Source: Planctomycetota bacterium (GTDB lineage: Bacteria; Planctomycetota; UBA1135; JADKAF01). Taken from it: a stretch of DNA of 64,000 bases. Shown here piece after piece: positions 36,990 to 45,795 of this stretch. Under the pieces are notes generated by a model. It was not told the DNA's origin, made no database searches, and saw nothing but the letters and a program-made list of their open reading frames with translations. Position 1 is the stretch's first letter. Each line of letters begins with the position of its first letter. Location of the stretch: positions 1 through 64,000 of the forward strand of contig JAEUHW010000286.1 in NCBI GenBank assembly GCA_016793245.1. Reading direction: 5' to 3'. A program made the position numbers and the translations under genes.

Positions 36990-37325
36990 ATGCAGATCCA
37001 CGCGGAGCGCGTCGCCGGCGTCGCGGTCGTGAGCTTGTGCGGCACCATCGATCTGCGCGCACCTCACGAGCTGCGGGAGCGCGTCCTCGCCGCGGTTCAG
37101 GCCGAGGAACCTCCGCGCCTGTTGCTCGACCTCGCCGAGCTGGAGGGCCTCGACTCCGCGGTGCTCGCCCTCGTCGTCGCGGTCGGGCGAACCTTGGCCG
37201 GTCGCGGTGGCCAGTTGAAGCTCTGCGCTCCGCACGCCGGCGTCGAGGCCTTCCTGCGCTTGAGCCGCGTCGATCGCGCGTACGAGACCTTCGCGGAGCG
37301 CGACGCCGCGCTCGCGAGCTTCTGA
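36990..37325 (+). CDS. STAS-domain anti-sigma factor antagonist-like protein
   Basis: This 111-residue single STAS domain runs from VAVVSLCGTIDLRAPHELRERV through LLLDLAELEGLDSAVLALVVAVG to the final helix FLRLSRVDRAYETFAERDAAL. SpoIIAA-type proteins are switched by phosphorylation of the first Ser in a DSSG motif. Here the site reads LDSAVL, keeping the first Ser but not SG. The ATG at 36990 has a GAGGAG element about 12 bases upstream. It stands at the head of a three-gene cluster with a SpoIIE-like protein and a receiver domain, the usual parts of partner switching, but no anti-sigma kinase is near. Confidence 0.85.
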   Translation: MQIHAERVAGVAVVSLCGTIDLRAPHELRERVLAAVQAEEPPRLLLDLAELEGLDSAVLALVVAVGRTLAGRGGQLKLCAPHAGVEAFLRLSRVDRAYETFAERDAALASF

Positions 37326-37386
37326 AGCGCTGCGCCATGGCCCCGCTCGATCGCGCTCCTGTCGCTCCGGACTTCGAGAGGTCGAC

Positions 37387-39009
37387 GTGAATCGCCGCCG
37401 CCGATTCGGCGCCGCGCTGCAGGCGGTGATGGAGCCCCTTCGCACGGGAGCGCAGGCGCTCTCCTGGGCGGCCTTGGAGGATCGCGCGGGTACCCAGCTC
37501 GCGCGCTGGTCCGCCGGCGAGACGACCGCCTCGGCACCGCGCGAAGCGCTCGCGCGCTTCGATTTGCCGCCCTCGGCCGGCGAGGCCGAGGATCTGCGCC
37601 TCGTGGTGGCGGCCGCTTGCGCTGACCTCGAGCTCGCGGAGCTGGGGCCCTGGGCCGCGAACCTCTGCTCGCAGCTCCTGCAGCGAGAGCACGAGCTGGA
37701 GGACCTCGCCTCCGCGCTCGGGCGCTGCTTCGAGGAGCGCGCGGCGCTGGTCGAGCTCGCGGCCGAGCTCTCGCAGAGCACCAACGAAGAGTCGCTCTGC
37801 GCCGCTCTCGCTCGCCGCTCCGCGGAGCTCGTCGGCGCGCCGCGCTCCTTTCTCGCGCTGCGCGATGAGCTCGGCGCGAGCTATCGGCTCAGCGGCAGCT
37901 GCGGCTTCGATCGCGCGATCGACGCGCGCTTCGATCTCCGCTGCGGCCTGACGGGCGCCGTACTGCGGGAGGGCGCGCCGTGTTGGATCGAGGACGCCCT
38001 CGACTTCCCGCCCGAGGGCTTGGCGCCCTTCGAAGAGCAGGCGCGCCGCAGCTTGCTGCTGGTGCCCCTCGCCGCCCGCGGAGCGCCCGAGGCGCTGGGG
38101 GTCCTCGGGGTGCTCGACGCCGGTGGAGCGCGCGGGCTCACCAACGAGGACGAGCGTTTGCTCGGCTTCCTCGCCGAGCACGCCGCCGCCGTGATCGGCG
38201 CGCTGCGCCGACGCGCGATGGAGCACGAAGCACGCGCGGTGCGCGAAGCGCGGCGTTCTCTCGGCGCACGACCCGGCGAAGTCGTCGCTGGCTGGGAGCT
38301 CGGCTGGGCCGAAGCCGCGGCCCCGCACGGAGGCGCCGAGCTCGCCGAGTGCCTGCGTCTCGAGGGCGGGGCGTGCGCGCTCGCGATCCTCAGCACCTCG
38401 GCGCGCGGAGCGCTCGCGCCGGCGCGGCTCGCCGGGGCGCGTGCGACGCTGCGCGCTGTGCTCGCCACCGAGCGCGCGCCCGCGCGCGCTCTCGAGGCGC
38501 TGCATGCGGCTCTGGCGAGCGAGCTCGCCGAAGCGGGCGAACTGCTCGGCGCGACGCTCGCCGTGCTCGACTTCGATGGCGCCGTGCGCATCGCCGTCGC
38601 CGGACATCCCGCGCCGCTCGTCCGCCGCGCGAGCAGCGGAACCGCGGAGCTCCTGGAGATCGGCGGACCGATGCTCGGGCTCGAGGCGCGGAGCTGCGGC
38701 GCGCCGGAAGAGCGGTCGGCGACCTTGGGGCGCGGCGACGCGCTCGTGCTCTGCTCGCCCGGCGTGGCCTTGGCCCGCGGCTTGCGCGGCGCTTCCCCTG
38801 CTGGCGCTCTGGTGCGCCACGCTCTCGCGAGCGAAGCCTCGCGCGAACCGCGGATGCTCGCGGAGGCACTGCTGCAAGAGCTCGAGCGCCGCGCCGGAGC
38901 TCCGCGGCGCGACGATCGAACGATCGTCGTCGCGCGTTTCCCCGAGCTGCCGGAGCGCGCTGCGGCGATGTGCGCGAGCGCCGGCGCCGCGGCGGAGGTG
39001 GGGCCATGA
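37387..39009 (+). CDS. GAF / SpoIIE-like PP2C-fold protein with most metal ligands lost
   Basis: This 540-residue cytoplasmic protein has a helical N-terminus, then a GAF-like domain at about residues 120-280 ([21 protein letters not shown], with LVPLAARGAPEALGVLGVLD). A C-terminal PP2C/SpoIIE-type domain covers about residues 300-530. The latter keeps VAGHPAPLVRR and the final DDRTIVVARFPE. The metal-binding places are altered. GGDYYD is GGAELAE, the GDVSG loop is LSTSARG, and TDGV is SPGVAL. Three of four acidic sites are missing, so phosphatase activity is doubtful. It may be a non-catalytic binding partner or an inactivated RsbU-like sensor. It lies 61 bp after the STAS gene and overlaps the receiver gene by ATGA. 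Confidence 0.75.
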   Translation: MNRRRRFGAALQAVMEPLRTGAQALSWAALEDRAGTQLARWSAGETTASAPREALARFDLPPSAGEAEDLRLVVAAACADLELAELGPWAANLCSQLLQREHELEDLASALGRCFEERAALVELAAELSQSTNEESLCAALARRSAELVGAPRSFLALRDELGASYRLSGSCGFDRAIDARFDLRCGLTGAVLREGAPCWIEDALDFPPEGLAPFEEQARRSLLLVPLAARGAPEALGVLGVLDAGGARGLTNEDERLLGFLAEHAAAVIGALRRRAMEHEARAVREARRSLGARPGEVVAGWELGWAEAAAPHGGAELAECLRLEGGACALAILSTSARGALAPARLAGARATLRAVLATERAPARALEALHAALASELAEAGELLGATLAVLDFDGAVRIAVAGHPAPLVRRASSGTAELLEIGGPMLGLEARSCGAPEERSATLGRGDALVLCSPGVALARGLRGASPAGALVRHALASEASREPRMLAEALLQELERRAGAPRRDDRTIVVARFPELPERAAAMCASAGAAAEVGP

Positions 39010-39407
39010 GCCATCCGAGCCCCGGCGCTCCGGTGCGGATCCTCTGCGTCGACGACGAACCTTACATCCTGCGCTCGCTGGCCTATGTGCTGCGGCGCGA
39101 AGGCTTCGAGGTCTTCGAAGGGCGCCACGGCGAAGAGGCGATCGAGCTCGCGGAGCGCCTGCTCCCGGCCTTGATCTTCCTCGACGTGATGATGCCGCGG
39201 GCCAACGGCTACGAAGTGTGCGCACGTCTGCGCCGCGATCCGCGACTACGCGCGGTGCCCATCGTTTTCTTGAGCGCGCGAGGTCAGGAGTCCGATCGCG
39301 ACGAAGGTCTCGATGTCGGAGCCACGCGCTACGTGACCAAGCCCTTCTCGCCCGCGCTCATCGCGCGCTTGGCGCGCGAGCTCACCAGCGCCACCGCGAA
39401 CGGTTGA
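39006..39407 (+). CDS. Single-domain response regulator (CheY-like receiver)
   Basis: This 133-residue receiver has the acidic pair VDDEP (residues 15-19), the phospho-acceptor Asp in LIFLDVMMPRANGYE (about residue 59), the switch Ser in VFLSARG and the Lys in YVTKPFSP. All key positions are intact and no output domain follows. Its ATG overlaps the stop of the degenerate SpoIIE-like gene, so the pair is translated together and the receiver may signal through that protein. The cognate histidine kinase is not in this window. Confidence 0.92.
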   Translation: MSHPSPGAPVRILCVDDEPYILRSLAYVLRREGFEVFEGRHGEEAIELAERLLPALIFLDVMMPRANGYEVCARLRRDPRLRAVPIVFLSARGQESDRDEGLDVGATRYVTKPFSPALIARLARELTSATANG

Positions 39408-39575
39408 GGTCGAGCGTCGGCGCGACCTCGCTCCCGGAGCGGCGTCGCCCGGCGGCTCGTTCGCATAGGGGATCGCGGCCGCGAGGCTGGCTCGCGGCCG
39501 GTCGCGCGCCCCAGCGCTTCGCGCGCAGGGCGCGGTTACACTGCGGGCGCTCCCGCGCCACTCCACCAGGTGCCC

Positions 39576-42521
39576 ATGTCGGTCGTTCGCACGACGCGCT
39601 CTCTCTACTTTCTCGGCGTCCTCGCCGCGTGCTCCACGCTCGGCTCCGTGCACGTGCGGGGACAGGAGGAGCCCGTCGATCCGGTGCTCTTGGAGGAGAT
39701 CGACGCCGACCTCCGCCAAGGCAAGCTCGAAGCGGCCGAGGAGCTCCTCACCGAGCTTGCGAGCGAGAGCCCGAGCGATCCCGCGCTCGCCGTGTTGCAC
39801 GCGCGATATCTCGTCCGGCGCGGACGATACGAGCAGGCGCTCCTCCGGCTCGAGGCTGCCGCGGCTGGCACTCCGCCGCGCGGAGAGGTGTTCGCGCTGC
39901 GAGGGGAGGCGCACCTCCGCCGCGGCGACTACGAGGCCGCCGAGCGCGATCTGCGCGCGGCGTGGGACGCGCGGCCGCGCTCGTATCGCGGCGCCTTCCT
40001 CCTCGGCGAGTGCTTGCGCGAGCAAGGGCGACGCGCGGAGGCGCGAGCGCACGGACAGGCCGTCGTCGCGGAGAGCGCGAAGGAAGCGCCGCGCGCGCCG
40101 GCGGATCTGGTCGAGCTCGGGCGATCGCTGCAGGCGCTGCAGCAGTACCAGCCGGCGAGCGAGTGCTACGCCGATGCGCTGCGCGCCGACCCTCGCAACG
40201 CCGACGCGCGCGCCGCGCTCGGCGAGCTGAATCGCCTCGTCTACAACGACACCGACGGCTATCCGAGCGCGCGCCCCGACCTCGAGAAGGCGCTTTCACT
40301 CGACGCGCTGCACCCCGAGGCGAACTTCGCGCTCTTCGTGCTCTACGGCGAGAACTTCCGCCGCGATCGCGAGAAGCGCGGGCGCTGGCGCGCGAACCTG
40401 GTCGCGCTCGATCCGCGCCACGTGCCTCTCGCGCTGCGCGAGGCGGAGGAGCTCCTGCGCGATCGCCGCTTCGAGGACGCGCTGAAGCGCATCGAGGATG
40501 CACTCGCGGTGCAGCCGCGCTCAAGGCGCGCGCTCGCGCTGCGCGCCGCCCACGCGTTCGCGCGCGGCGATCGCGAGACCTTCGCGCGCCTCGAGTCCGA
40601 GCTGCTGGCTCGCGATCCCTCCTACGGCGAGCTCTACGCGATCCTCGGGCGCACCCTCGTCGATCTCTATCGATTCCCGGAGGCGGTCGCTCCGCTGCAG
40701 CGCGCGGTGGAGCTCGATCCCTCGCTCGTCGAAGCGCACATCCTGCTCGGGCAAGCGCTCGCGAACTCGGGGCGCCACGCGCAGGGCCTGCGCGCGCTGC
40801 TCGACAGCCGCGAGGCATTGCCGGGCATCGTGCATCCCTGGCGCGAGAACATGATCACGGCGCTCGCCGCGCTCAGCGAGGAATACGTCGTGCGTCCGCA
40901 CGGCGACTTCCTCTTCTACCTGCAGCCGCAGAGCGCGCCGGTGCTCGAGGAGTACTTGCCGCCGATCTACGAGCGCGCGCTCGCCGTGCTGAGCGAGAAG
41001 TACGGGATCAAGCCACCGTTGCCGGTGCACGTCCAGGTCTTCGATGCCTTCGACGATTTCTCCGCGCGCACCGTCGGCTTCACCGGCTTCGGCGCGCTCG
41101 GCGTCTGCTTCGGCAACACGATCACCGCGGTAGCGCCCGCGGCGCGCGAGTTCCGCGGCAAGTTCTGCTGGATGTCGACGGCGTGGCATGAGTTCGCGCA
41201 CGTGATCACGATCGCGCTCTCGGGCGCGCGCATCCCGCGCTGGCTCACCGAAGGCGTCTCGACCTACGAAGAGAAGCAGCTGCATCCGGGCTACGATCGC
41301 CACTTGGAGCTCGAGCTCGTCGATGCCTACGAGAACGGCGACATCTATCCCGTCGAGCGCTTGAACGAAGCGTTCCGCACGAACCGCATCATCTTCGGCT
41401 ACTACCAGGGCGGGCTCATCTGCGAGTACCTGGCCGGGACCTACGACTTCAAGCGCATCGCGCAGATGATCAGGCTCTACGGCGAGGATCGCTCGACCGA
41501 GGAGGTCTTCCGCACTTGCTTCGAGCTGACGCCGGCGGAGTTCGACCGGCGCTTCCTCGCGTTCGTGAAGGAGAAGATCGCGCCGATCCGCGTCGTGCCG
41601 AACTTGCGCGGCGAGCGCCTCGCGCGGCTCATGGAGCGCGTGCGCGACGATCCGCGCGATGCCGCGGCGGGGGAGCTGCTCGCGTGGCAGCACTTCCGCG
41701 CCGGGCGCCTCGTCGATGCGGAGCTCGTGTTGGGGCAGGTGCTCCGCATGCAGCCCGAGCACGGGCGCGCGTGGCTGCTGAAGGGCCAGATGATCGCGGC
41801 ACGCCAGGGCGCGGATGCTCGAGCGGCGCTCGAGCGCGGCTTCGCCGCGGGTGGCGAGGAGTTCGGTTCAAGGCTCCTCCTGGGACGGCTGCTCGAGCGC
41901 GAGGGCGATCTCGCCGGCGCGGAGGCGCAGTATCGGGCCGCGGCGCTCGCGTTCCCGGGCTGTGGCGATCAAGCCAGCTCGCCGCATCTCCAGCTCTTCC
42001 GCTTGCTGCGCGGGCAAGAAGGGCGCGCTGCCGATGCCTACGCCGAGCTCGAGCGCTACTGCGAGATCGACGGAGCGGCCTTCGAGCCGCGTCGGCGGCT
42101 CGCCGCGTGGAAGGTCGAGCGCCAGGATTGGGCTGCCGCGGATCGCCTCTACCGCGAGGCGAACTTCATCGATCCCTTCTCGCGCGAGCTGCACCTGCGC
42201 TGGTCGCGCGTGCTGGAGCGGCTCGGCCGCGAGGTCGACGTGAGGCGCGAGCTGCGCGTCGCGCGTTCCTTCGATCCCTCGCTGGATCTCTCGACCGTCG
42301 CCCCGCCGTCGCCCGACGAGGCGCCCGAGGCGGATGCGCCTTGGGGAATCCCGGGCGTCAGCGATGACGCGATCTTCCGAGCGGAGACGCAGGCGCTCGA
42401 GGCGGAGAGCTGGCTCCGCGAGGGGCAGCGCGAGGCCGCGCGTTCGGCGGCCTCCGCCGCGCTCAAGGTGCACGGGGATTGCGCGCGCGCGCAGGCGCTG
42501 CTGAAAGCCCTCGGAAACTGA
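39576..42521 (+). CDS. Exported TPR protein with HExxH zinc metallopeptidase domain
   Basis: This roughly 981-residue exported protein has a signal segment (RSLYFLGVLAACSTLGSV). A long TPR array follows (about residues 40-440), then a gluzincin-like peptidase core near residue 540 with AWHEFAHVITIALSG carrying HEFAH. RIPRWLTEGVSTYEEKQ is next, where the Glu of the WLxEG helix is a likely third zinc ligand. More TPR helices continue to the C-terminus. This layout matches uncharacterised peptidase_MA-like proteins of Planctomycetota. The substrate is unknown. GTG at 39570 and ATG at 39576 are both possible starts; ATG is chosen. The 168 bases upstream hold a TACACT -10-like element at 39537. 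Confidence 0.82.
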   Translation: MSVVRTTRSLYFLGVLAACSTLGSVHVRGQEEPVDPVLLEEIDADLRQGKLEAAEELLTELASESPSDPALAVLHARYLVRRGRYEQALLRLEAAAAGTPPRGEVFALRGEAHLRRGDYEAAERDLRAAWDARPRSYRGAFLLGECLREQGRRAEARAHGQAVVAESAKEAPRAPADLVELGRSLQALQQYQPASECYADALRADPRNADARAALGELNRLVYNDTDGYPSARPDLEKALSLDALHPEANFALFVLYGENFRRDREKRGRWRANLVALDPRHVPLALREAEELLRDRRFEDALKRIEDALAVQPRSRRALALRAAHAFARGDRETFARLESELLARDPSYGELYAILGRTLVDLYRFPEAVAPLQRAVELDPSLVEAHILLGQALANSGRHAQGLRALLDSREALPGIVHPWRENMITALAALSEEYVVRPHGDFLFYLQPQSAPVLEEYLPPIYERALAVLSEKYGIKPPLPVHVQVFDAFDDFSARTVGFTGFGALGVCFGNTITAVAPAAREFRGKFCWMSTAWHEFAHVITIALSGARIPRWLTEGVSTYEEKQLHPGYDRHLELELVDAYENGDIYPVERLNEAFRTNRIIFGYYQGGLICEYLAGTYDFKRIAQMIRLYGEDRSTEEVFRTCFELTPAEFDRRFLAFVKEKIAPIRVVPNLRGERLARLMERVRDDPRDAAAGELLAWQHFRAGRLVDAELVLGQVLRMQPEHGRAWLLKGQMIAARQGADARAALERGFAAGGEEFGSRLLLGRLLEREGDLAGAEAQYRAAALAFPGCGDQASSPHLQLFRLLRGQEGRAADAYAELERYCEIDGAAFEPRRRLAAWKVERQDWAAADRLYREANFIDPFSRELHLRWSRVLERLGREVDVRRELRVARSFDPSLDLSTVAPPSPDEAPEADAPWGIPGVSDDAIFRAETQALEAESWLREGQREAARSAASAALKVHGDCARAQALLKALGN

Positions 42522-42657
42522 GCCGGCGGCCCGCTCTTCTGGGCGCTGCCGAGGAAGTCGCAAAGAAGCGTAGCGCGCCTTCTTGCGGCGCTTCTCCGCG
42601 CAGGGCTACGATCGCCCCCCCTCCAGCGGCCCCTCGCCGCCGCGGAGGGGCCCGACC

Positions 42658-43989
42658 ATGGAAGACCCCGAAGCCCTCCTCCGCGACTTCGCCCGCACGC
42701 TCTCTCGCGGCGCGTTCGGCCGGCGGGAGACGGTGCGCGGGCGGTCTGCCAGGGCGGAGCGAGAGCTCTTCGAGCCCTTCCCTGGGCCGGCCGAGGAGCC
42801 GAACCGCGAACCCGCCGCGACGGCCGGTGCCGATCCCGCGGTGGAGGAGGGGGAGATCCGCGCTCGGCGCAGCGCGCGCATCGCGCGGCGGCCCGCGGAG
42901 TCCACCGGGCTCCAGCCCACGCGCCGCCCCGAGGCGGAGCTCGGAGCGAGACTGCCGTTCGACGAGGTCGAGACCGACCCGGCGCTGGCGCGGTCGCCGG
43001 AGCGCGAGACGCCGCGCTGGAGTCGACATCCCGCGCTCTCGGGGGGCGCCGCGTTCGAGACCTTCGCCGTCGACGATGAGAACCGCCTCGCGTTCCGCGC
43101 GGTCCTCGAGACCGCGCAACGACCCGGCGCGCTGGCGAAGCTGTTGTTCCTCCACGGAGTGCGCGGCACCGGCAAGACGCATCTGCTCCGCGCTTGCGCC
43201 GAGGTCCTCGCCTCGCGCGGGCTCCGCGTCGTGCAGCGCGATGCCGAGCGCCTGACCCTGGAATTCACGACCGCGCTCGCGGAGGGGCGCGTCGATGCGC
43301 TGCTCGCCAACCTCGGCGTCGGCGATGCGTTCCTCCTCGACGAGGTCCATCGCGTCGGCCAACGCAAGGCGACGCGCACCTTCGTCGCGCGGCTGCTCTT
43401 GCATTACCTCGAGAGAGATCGCCTCGTGCTCGTCGCGAGCCGCTACCACCCCCGGCAGATCCTCGGGCTGGAGGAGCGTCAGGTCTCGCTGTTCCTCTCG
43501 GGCTTCTCGGTGCAGGTTCGCCCACCCGCCGAGGCGACGAAGGAGCGTTGGCTGCGCCAGCGCCATCGCCTGCTGACGGGCGAGGAGCCGCCGCGCGAGC
43601 TGCACCGCTTGAGCCGCGCGATCCGCGGTGGGCTCGGCGACCTCGCCGCGGCGCACGATCGCTTCCTCTTCGGCGCCGAGATCGAAGAGCTCGCGGGGCT
43701 CTTCGGCGAGGGCATGCCCGCCGTCCTCGCGGCCACCGCGGAGCGCGTCGGCATCGAAGCGAAGCTGCTCGGCGAACGCGCATCGAGCCGCGCCCTCTCC
43801 CGCGCGCGCGACATCGCGAGCCACGTCGCGCTGCGGCTCGGCTATCGCGCGGAGATGGTCGGGCGTCATCTCGGCGGCCGGCGTCCGCAGACGGTGCGCG
43901 CCGCGGCGCGGCGCGTCTCGGAAGCGCTGGCATCGGATCCCGAGCTGCGCGCGGCGGTGGAAGGCGTGCTGATGCGGATCAGCGGCTGA
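42658..43989 (+). CDS. DnaA-like AAA+ protein with altered DNA-binding motif
   Basis: This 443-residue protein begins with about 130 low-complexity, charged residues in place of DnaA domains I-II. The AAA+ domain is DnaA-like: Walker A LFLHGVRGTGKTHLLRAC near residue 165, Walker B DAFLLDEVHRV near 222, VLVASRYHPRQILGLEERQ and a lid domain. Domain IV follows (ALSRARDIASHVALRLGY, then GRHLGGRRPQTVRAAARRV). In DnaA the motif is GGRDHTTV, whose Asp-His-Thr residues read the DnaA box; here it is GGRRPQTV. It may be the organism's divergent initiator or a DnaA paralogue of Hda or DnaC-like function. Its neighbours tmk and holB are replication genes. No DnaA-box cluster was spotted nearby. Confidence 0.72.
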   Translation: MEDPEALLRDFARTLSRGAFGRRETVRGRSARAERELFEPFPGPAEEPNREPAATAGADPAVEEGEIRARRSARIARRPAESTGLQPTRRPEAELGARLPFDEVETDPALARSPERETPRWSRHPALSGGAAFETFAVDDENRLAFRAVLETAQRPGALAKLLFLHGVRGTGKTHLLRACAEVLASRGLRVVQRDAERLTLEFTTALAEGRVDALLANLGVGDAFLLDEVHRVGQRKATRTFVARLLLHYLERDRLVLVASRYHPRQILGLEERQVSLFLSGFSVQVRPPAEATKERWLRQRHRLLTGEEPPRELHRLSRAIRGGLGDLAAAHDRFLFGAEIEELAGLFGEGMPAVLAATAERVGIEAKLLGERASSRALSRARDIASHVALRLGYRAEMVGRHLGGRRPQTVRAAARRVSEALASDPELRAAVEGVLMRISG

Positions 43990-44069
43990 GAAGATGAATG
44001 GGAATCGATGCGGCGACCGCGCACCATCCTCGCTCTCTCGCTGAGGCTGCGATCGCACGCGAACCGCGC

Positions 44070-44696
44070 ATGTTCCTCGTCCTCGATGGTCCCGATGGCT
44101 GTGGGAAGAGCACGCAGGCCCGCCTCCTCGTCGAGGCTCTGCGCGCCGAAGGGCGCACCGTGCAGCATCTCCGCGAGCCCGGCGGCACGCCGCTCGGCGA
44201 AGCGCTGCGCGAGCTCTTGCTGACGCGTCGCGAGCAGGGCTTCGAGATCGCTCCGCGCGCCGAGGTCCTGCTCTTCTTCGCGAGTCGCTGCCAGCTCCTG
44301 GAGGAGCGCGTCCGTCCCGCGCTCGCGCGCGGGGAGACCGTCGTCTGCGAGCGCTACGTCTCCAGCACCTTCGCGTACCAGTCGCGGGCCTCGGGCGCCG
44401 GCGAGGAGCTGGTGCTCGGGATCGCGCGCGCGGTGCTCGCGGAGGCGTTCCCGCCGCCGCTCACGCTGATCCTCGACCTGCCCGCGGAAGAAGGTCTGCG
44501 GCGCAGCCACGCGCGCGCCGGCGCGGATCGCATCGAGGCGCGTGGGCTCGCGTATCACGCGGCGGTGCGCCAGGGCTTCCTGCGCTACGCGGAGCTCTTC
44601 CCGAGCGTGACGCGCGTGCTCCCCGTCGCGGGGCGGAGCGTGGAAGAGGTCGCCGCGCTCGTCCGCGCGGCGCTGCGCGAGGCCGAAGCGCGATGA
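44070..44696 (+). CDS. tmk: Thymidylate kinase
   Basis: Tmk phosphorylates dTMP to dTDP for DNA synthesis. The 208-residue protein opens with the P-loop FLVLDGPDGCGKSTQARLL. It carries the DR(Y/H)-type motif as CERYVSSTFAYQ (about residue 95) and the lid region near EEGLRRSHARAGADRIE. The ATG at 44070 puts the P-loop right at the N-terminus as in the family. An upstream ATG at 43998, just eight bases after the dnaA-like stop, would add 24 residues without homology and cannot be excluded. The stop overlaps holB (ATGA), which also serves replication. Confidence 0.93.
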   Translation: MFLVLDGPDGCGKSTQARLLVEALRAEGRTVQHLREPGGTPLGEALRELLLTRREQGFEIAPRAEVLLFFASRCQLLEERVRPALARGETVVCERYVSSTFAYQSRASGAGEELVLGIARAVLAEAFPPPLTLILDLPAEEGLRRSHARAGADRIEARGLAYHAAVRQGFLRYAELFPSVTRVLPVAGRSVEEVAALVRAALREAEAR

Positions 44697-45733
44697 GCGC
44701 GCACGCGCTCGAGCTCGAGCAGGTGGTCGGGCATGCGGACGTGCGCGCGGCCCTCGTCGATGCGCTGGCGAGCGATCGCTGTCCGCCGTGCTACCTCTTC
44801 GCCGGACCTCCGGGAGTCGGGAAGCGCACGCTCGCCGCGGCGTTCCTGCGCGCCTTCCTCTGTCTCGCGCGGCGCGCGGACGGGAGCGCCTGCGGACTCT
44901 GCGCTGCCTGTCGCGCCGCCGAGCGCGGTCAACATCCCGATCTCCACCTGGTGCCGCAGAAGACGAGTCGGAGCGGCCGCCTGGAGATCACCACCGTGCG
45001 CAGCGAGGTCGTCGAGGTCTTCGACTTGGAGCCCAAGTACTCGCGACGGCGCGGCGTGCTGATCGACCGCGCCGAGACCCTGAGCGAAGAGGCCCAGAAC
45101 TCCCTGCTGAAGACGCTGGAGGAGCCGCCCGCCGGGGCTTGCCTCGTGTTGGTGGCGACGACGGAGACGGCCCTGCTGCCCACGATCCTCTCTCGCGCTC
45201 GGCTCCTCCGCTTCGGGCGCCTCGCGGCGGAAGATGGCCTCGCGATCCTGAGGCAGCAGAGCGGAGGGGCCGAGCCGGAGCTGGTTCTGCGCGAGGCGCT
45301 CGCGCTCGCGGACGGCTCGCCGGGTGCCGCGCTGGAGCTGCTGAGCTCCGAGCTCTTCTCGGAGCGCGCGACGCTCGCCGGCTGGATCCACGCCGGCGCG
45401 CCCTCGCCGGCGGACCTGCGCGAGCTGCTCCCGGGCCTGGATACCGGTGGGCGCAGCGAAGGCACACGAGAAGAGCGCAAGGAGCGCTTGCACGAGCTCT
45501 TCCAGCTCACGCTGCTGCTCGCCGGCCGCGAGCTCCGCGAAGGCTGCAGCGCCGACGCACCGGGCGCGTCCGCGAGCGACGCCGATCGCGAAGAGGAGCT
45601 CCGCCGCGGCGCGCTCATGGCGAGTTGTCAGCGCTGGGCCGAGCTCGGTTTGCGCGCGCTCGACGACCTCGAGGCGATGGTGACCCCCGAGCTCGTCTTC
45701 GAACTCTGGGCCGCCGGCTTGCCTCGCGCCTGA
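44693..45733 (+). CDS. holB: DNA polymerase III subunit delta' (clamp-loader)
   Basis: Delta' is the stator of the clamp loader that places the sliding clamp on primed DNA. The 346-residue AAA+ protein has FAGPPGVGKRTLAAAFL (about residues 36-52). A four-Cys zinc module is built from CLARRADGSACGLCAACRAAERGQHPD (63-89). The family stretch NSLLKTLEEPPAGACLVLVATT (about 131-152) and SRARLLRFG sensor region follow. The C-terminal domain is Glu/Arg/Leu-rich and variable, as usual. The P-loop Lys-Arg variation is common in delta'. The ATG overlaps the tmk stop, the standard tmk-holB pairing. Confidence 0.93.
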   Translation: MSAHALELEQVVGHADVRAALVDALASDRCPPCYLFAGPPGVGKRTLAAAFLRAFLCLARRADGSACGLCAACRAAERGQHPDLHLVPQKTSRSGRLEITTVRSEVVEVFDLEPKYSRRRGVLIDRAETLSEEAQNSLLKTLEEPPAGACLVLVATTETALLPTILSRARLLRFGRLAAEDGLAILRQQSGGAEPELVLREALALADGSPGAALELLSSELFSERATLAGWIHAGAPSPADLRELLPGLDTGGRSEGTREERKERLHELFQLTLLLAGRELREGCSADAPGASASDADREEELRRGALMASCQRWAELGLRALDDLEAMVTPELVFELWAAGLPRA

Positions 45734-45795
45734 GCGCAGTGTTGACTTCTGTCGGAAACAAGACGCAGCGCGCCGCGATCCGGCGAGCCTGAGAC

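Noticed and set aside
37387-39009. Histidine kinase call for the GAF protein
   Set aside because: No H-box or ATP-binding N/G boxes; the C-terminus retains VAGHPAPLV and DDRTIVV of the SpoIIE/PP2C fold.
43998-44069. Longer tmk start at 43998
   Set aside because: It would add 24 residues before a P-loop that is normally at the N-terminus; kept as an alternative only.
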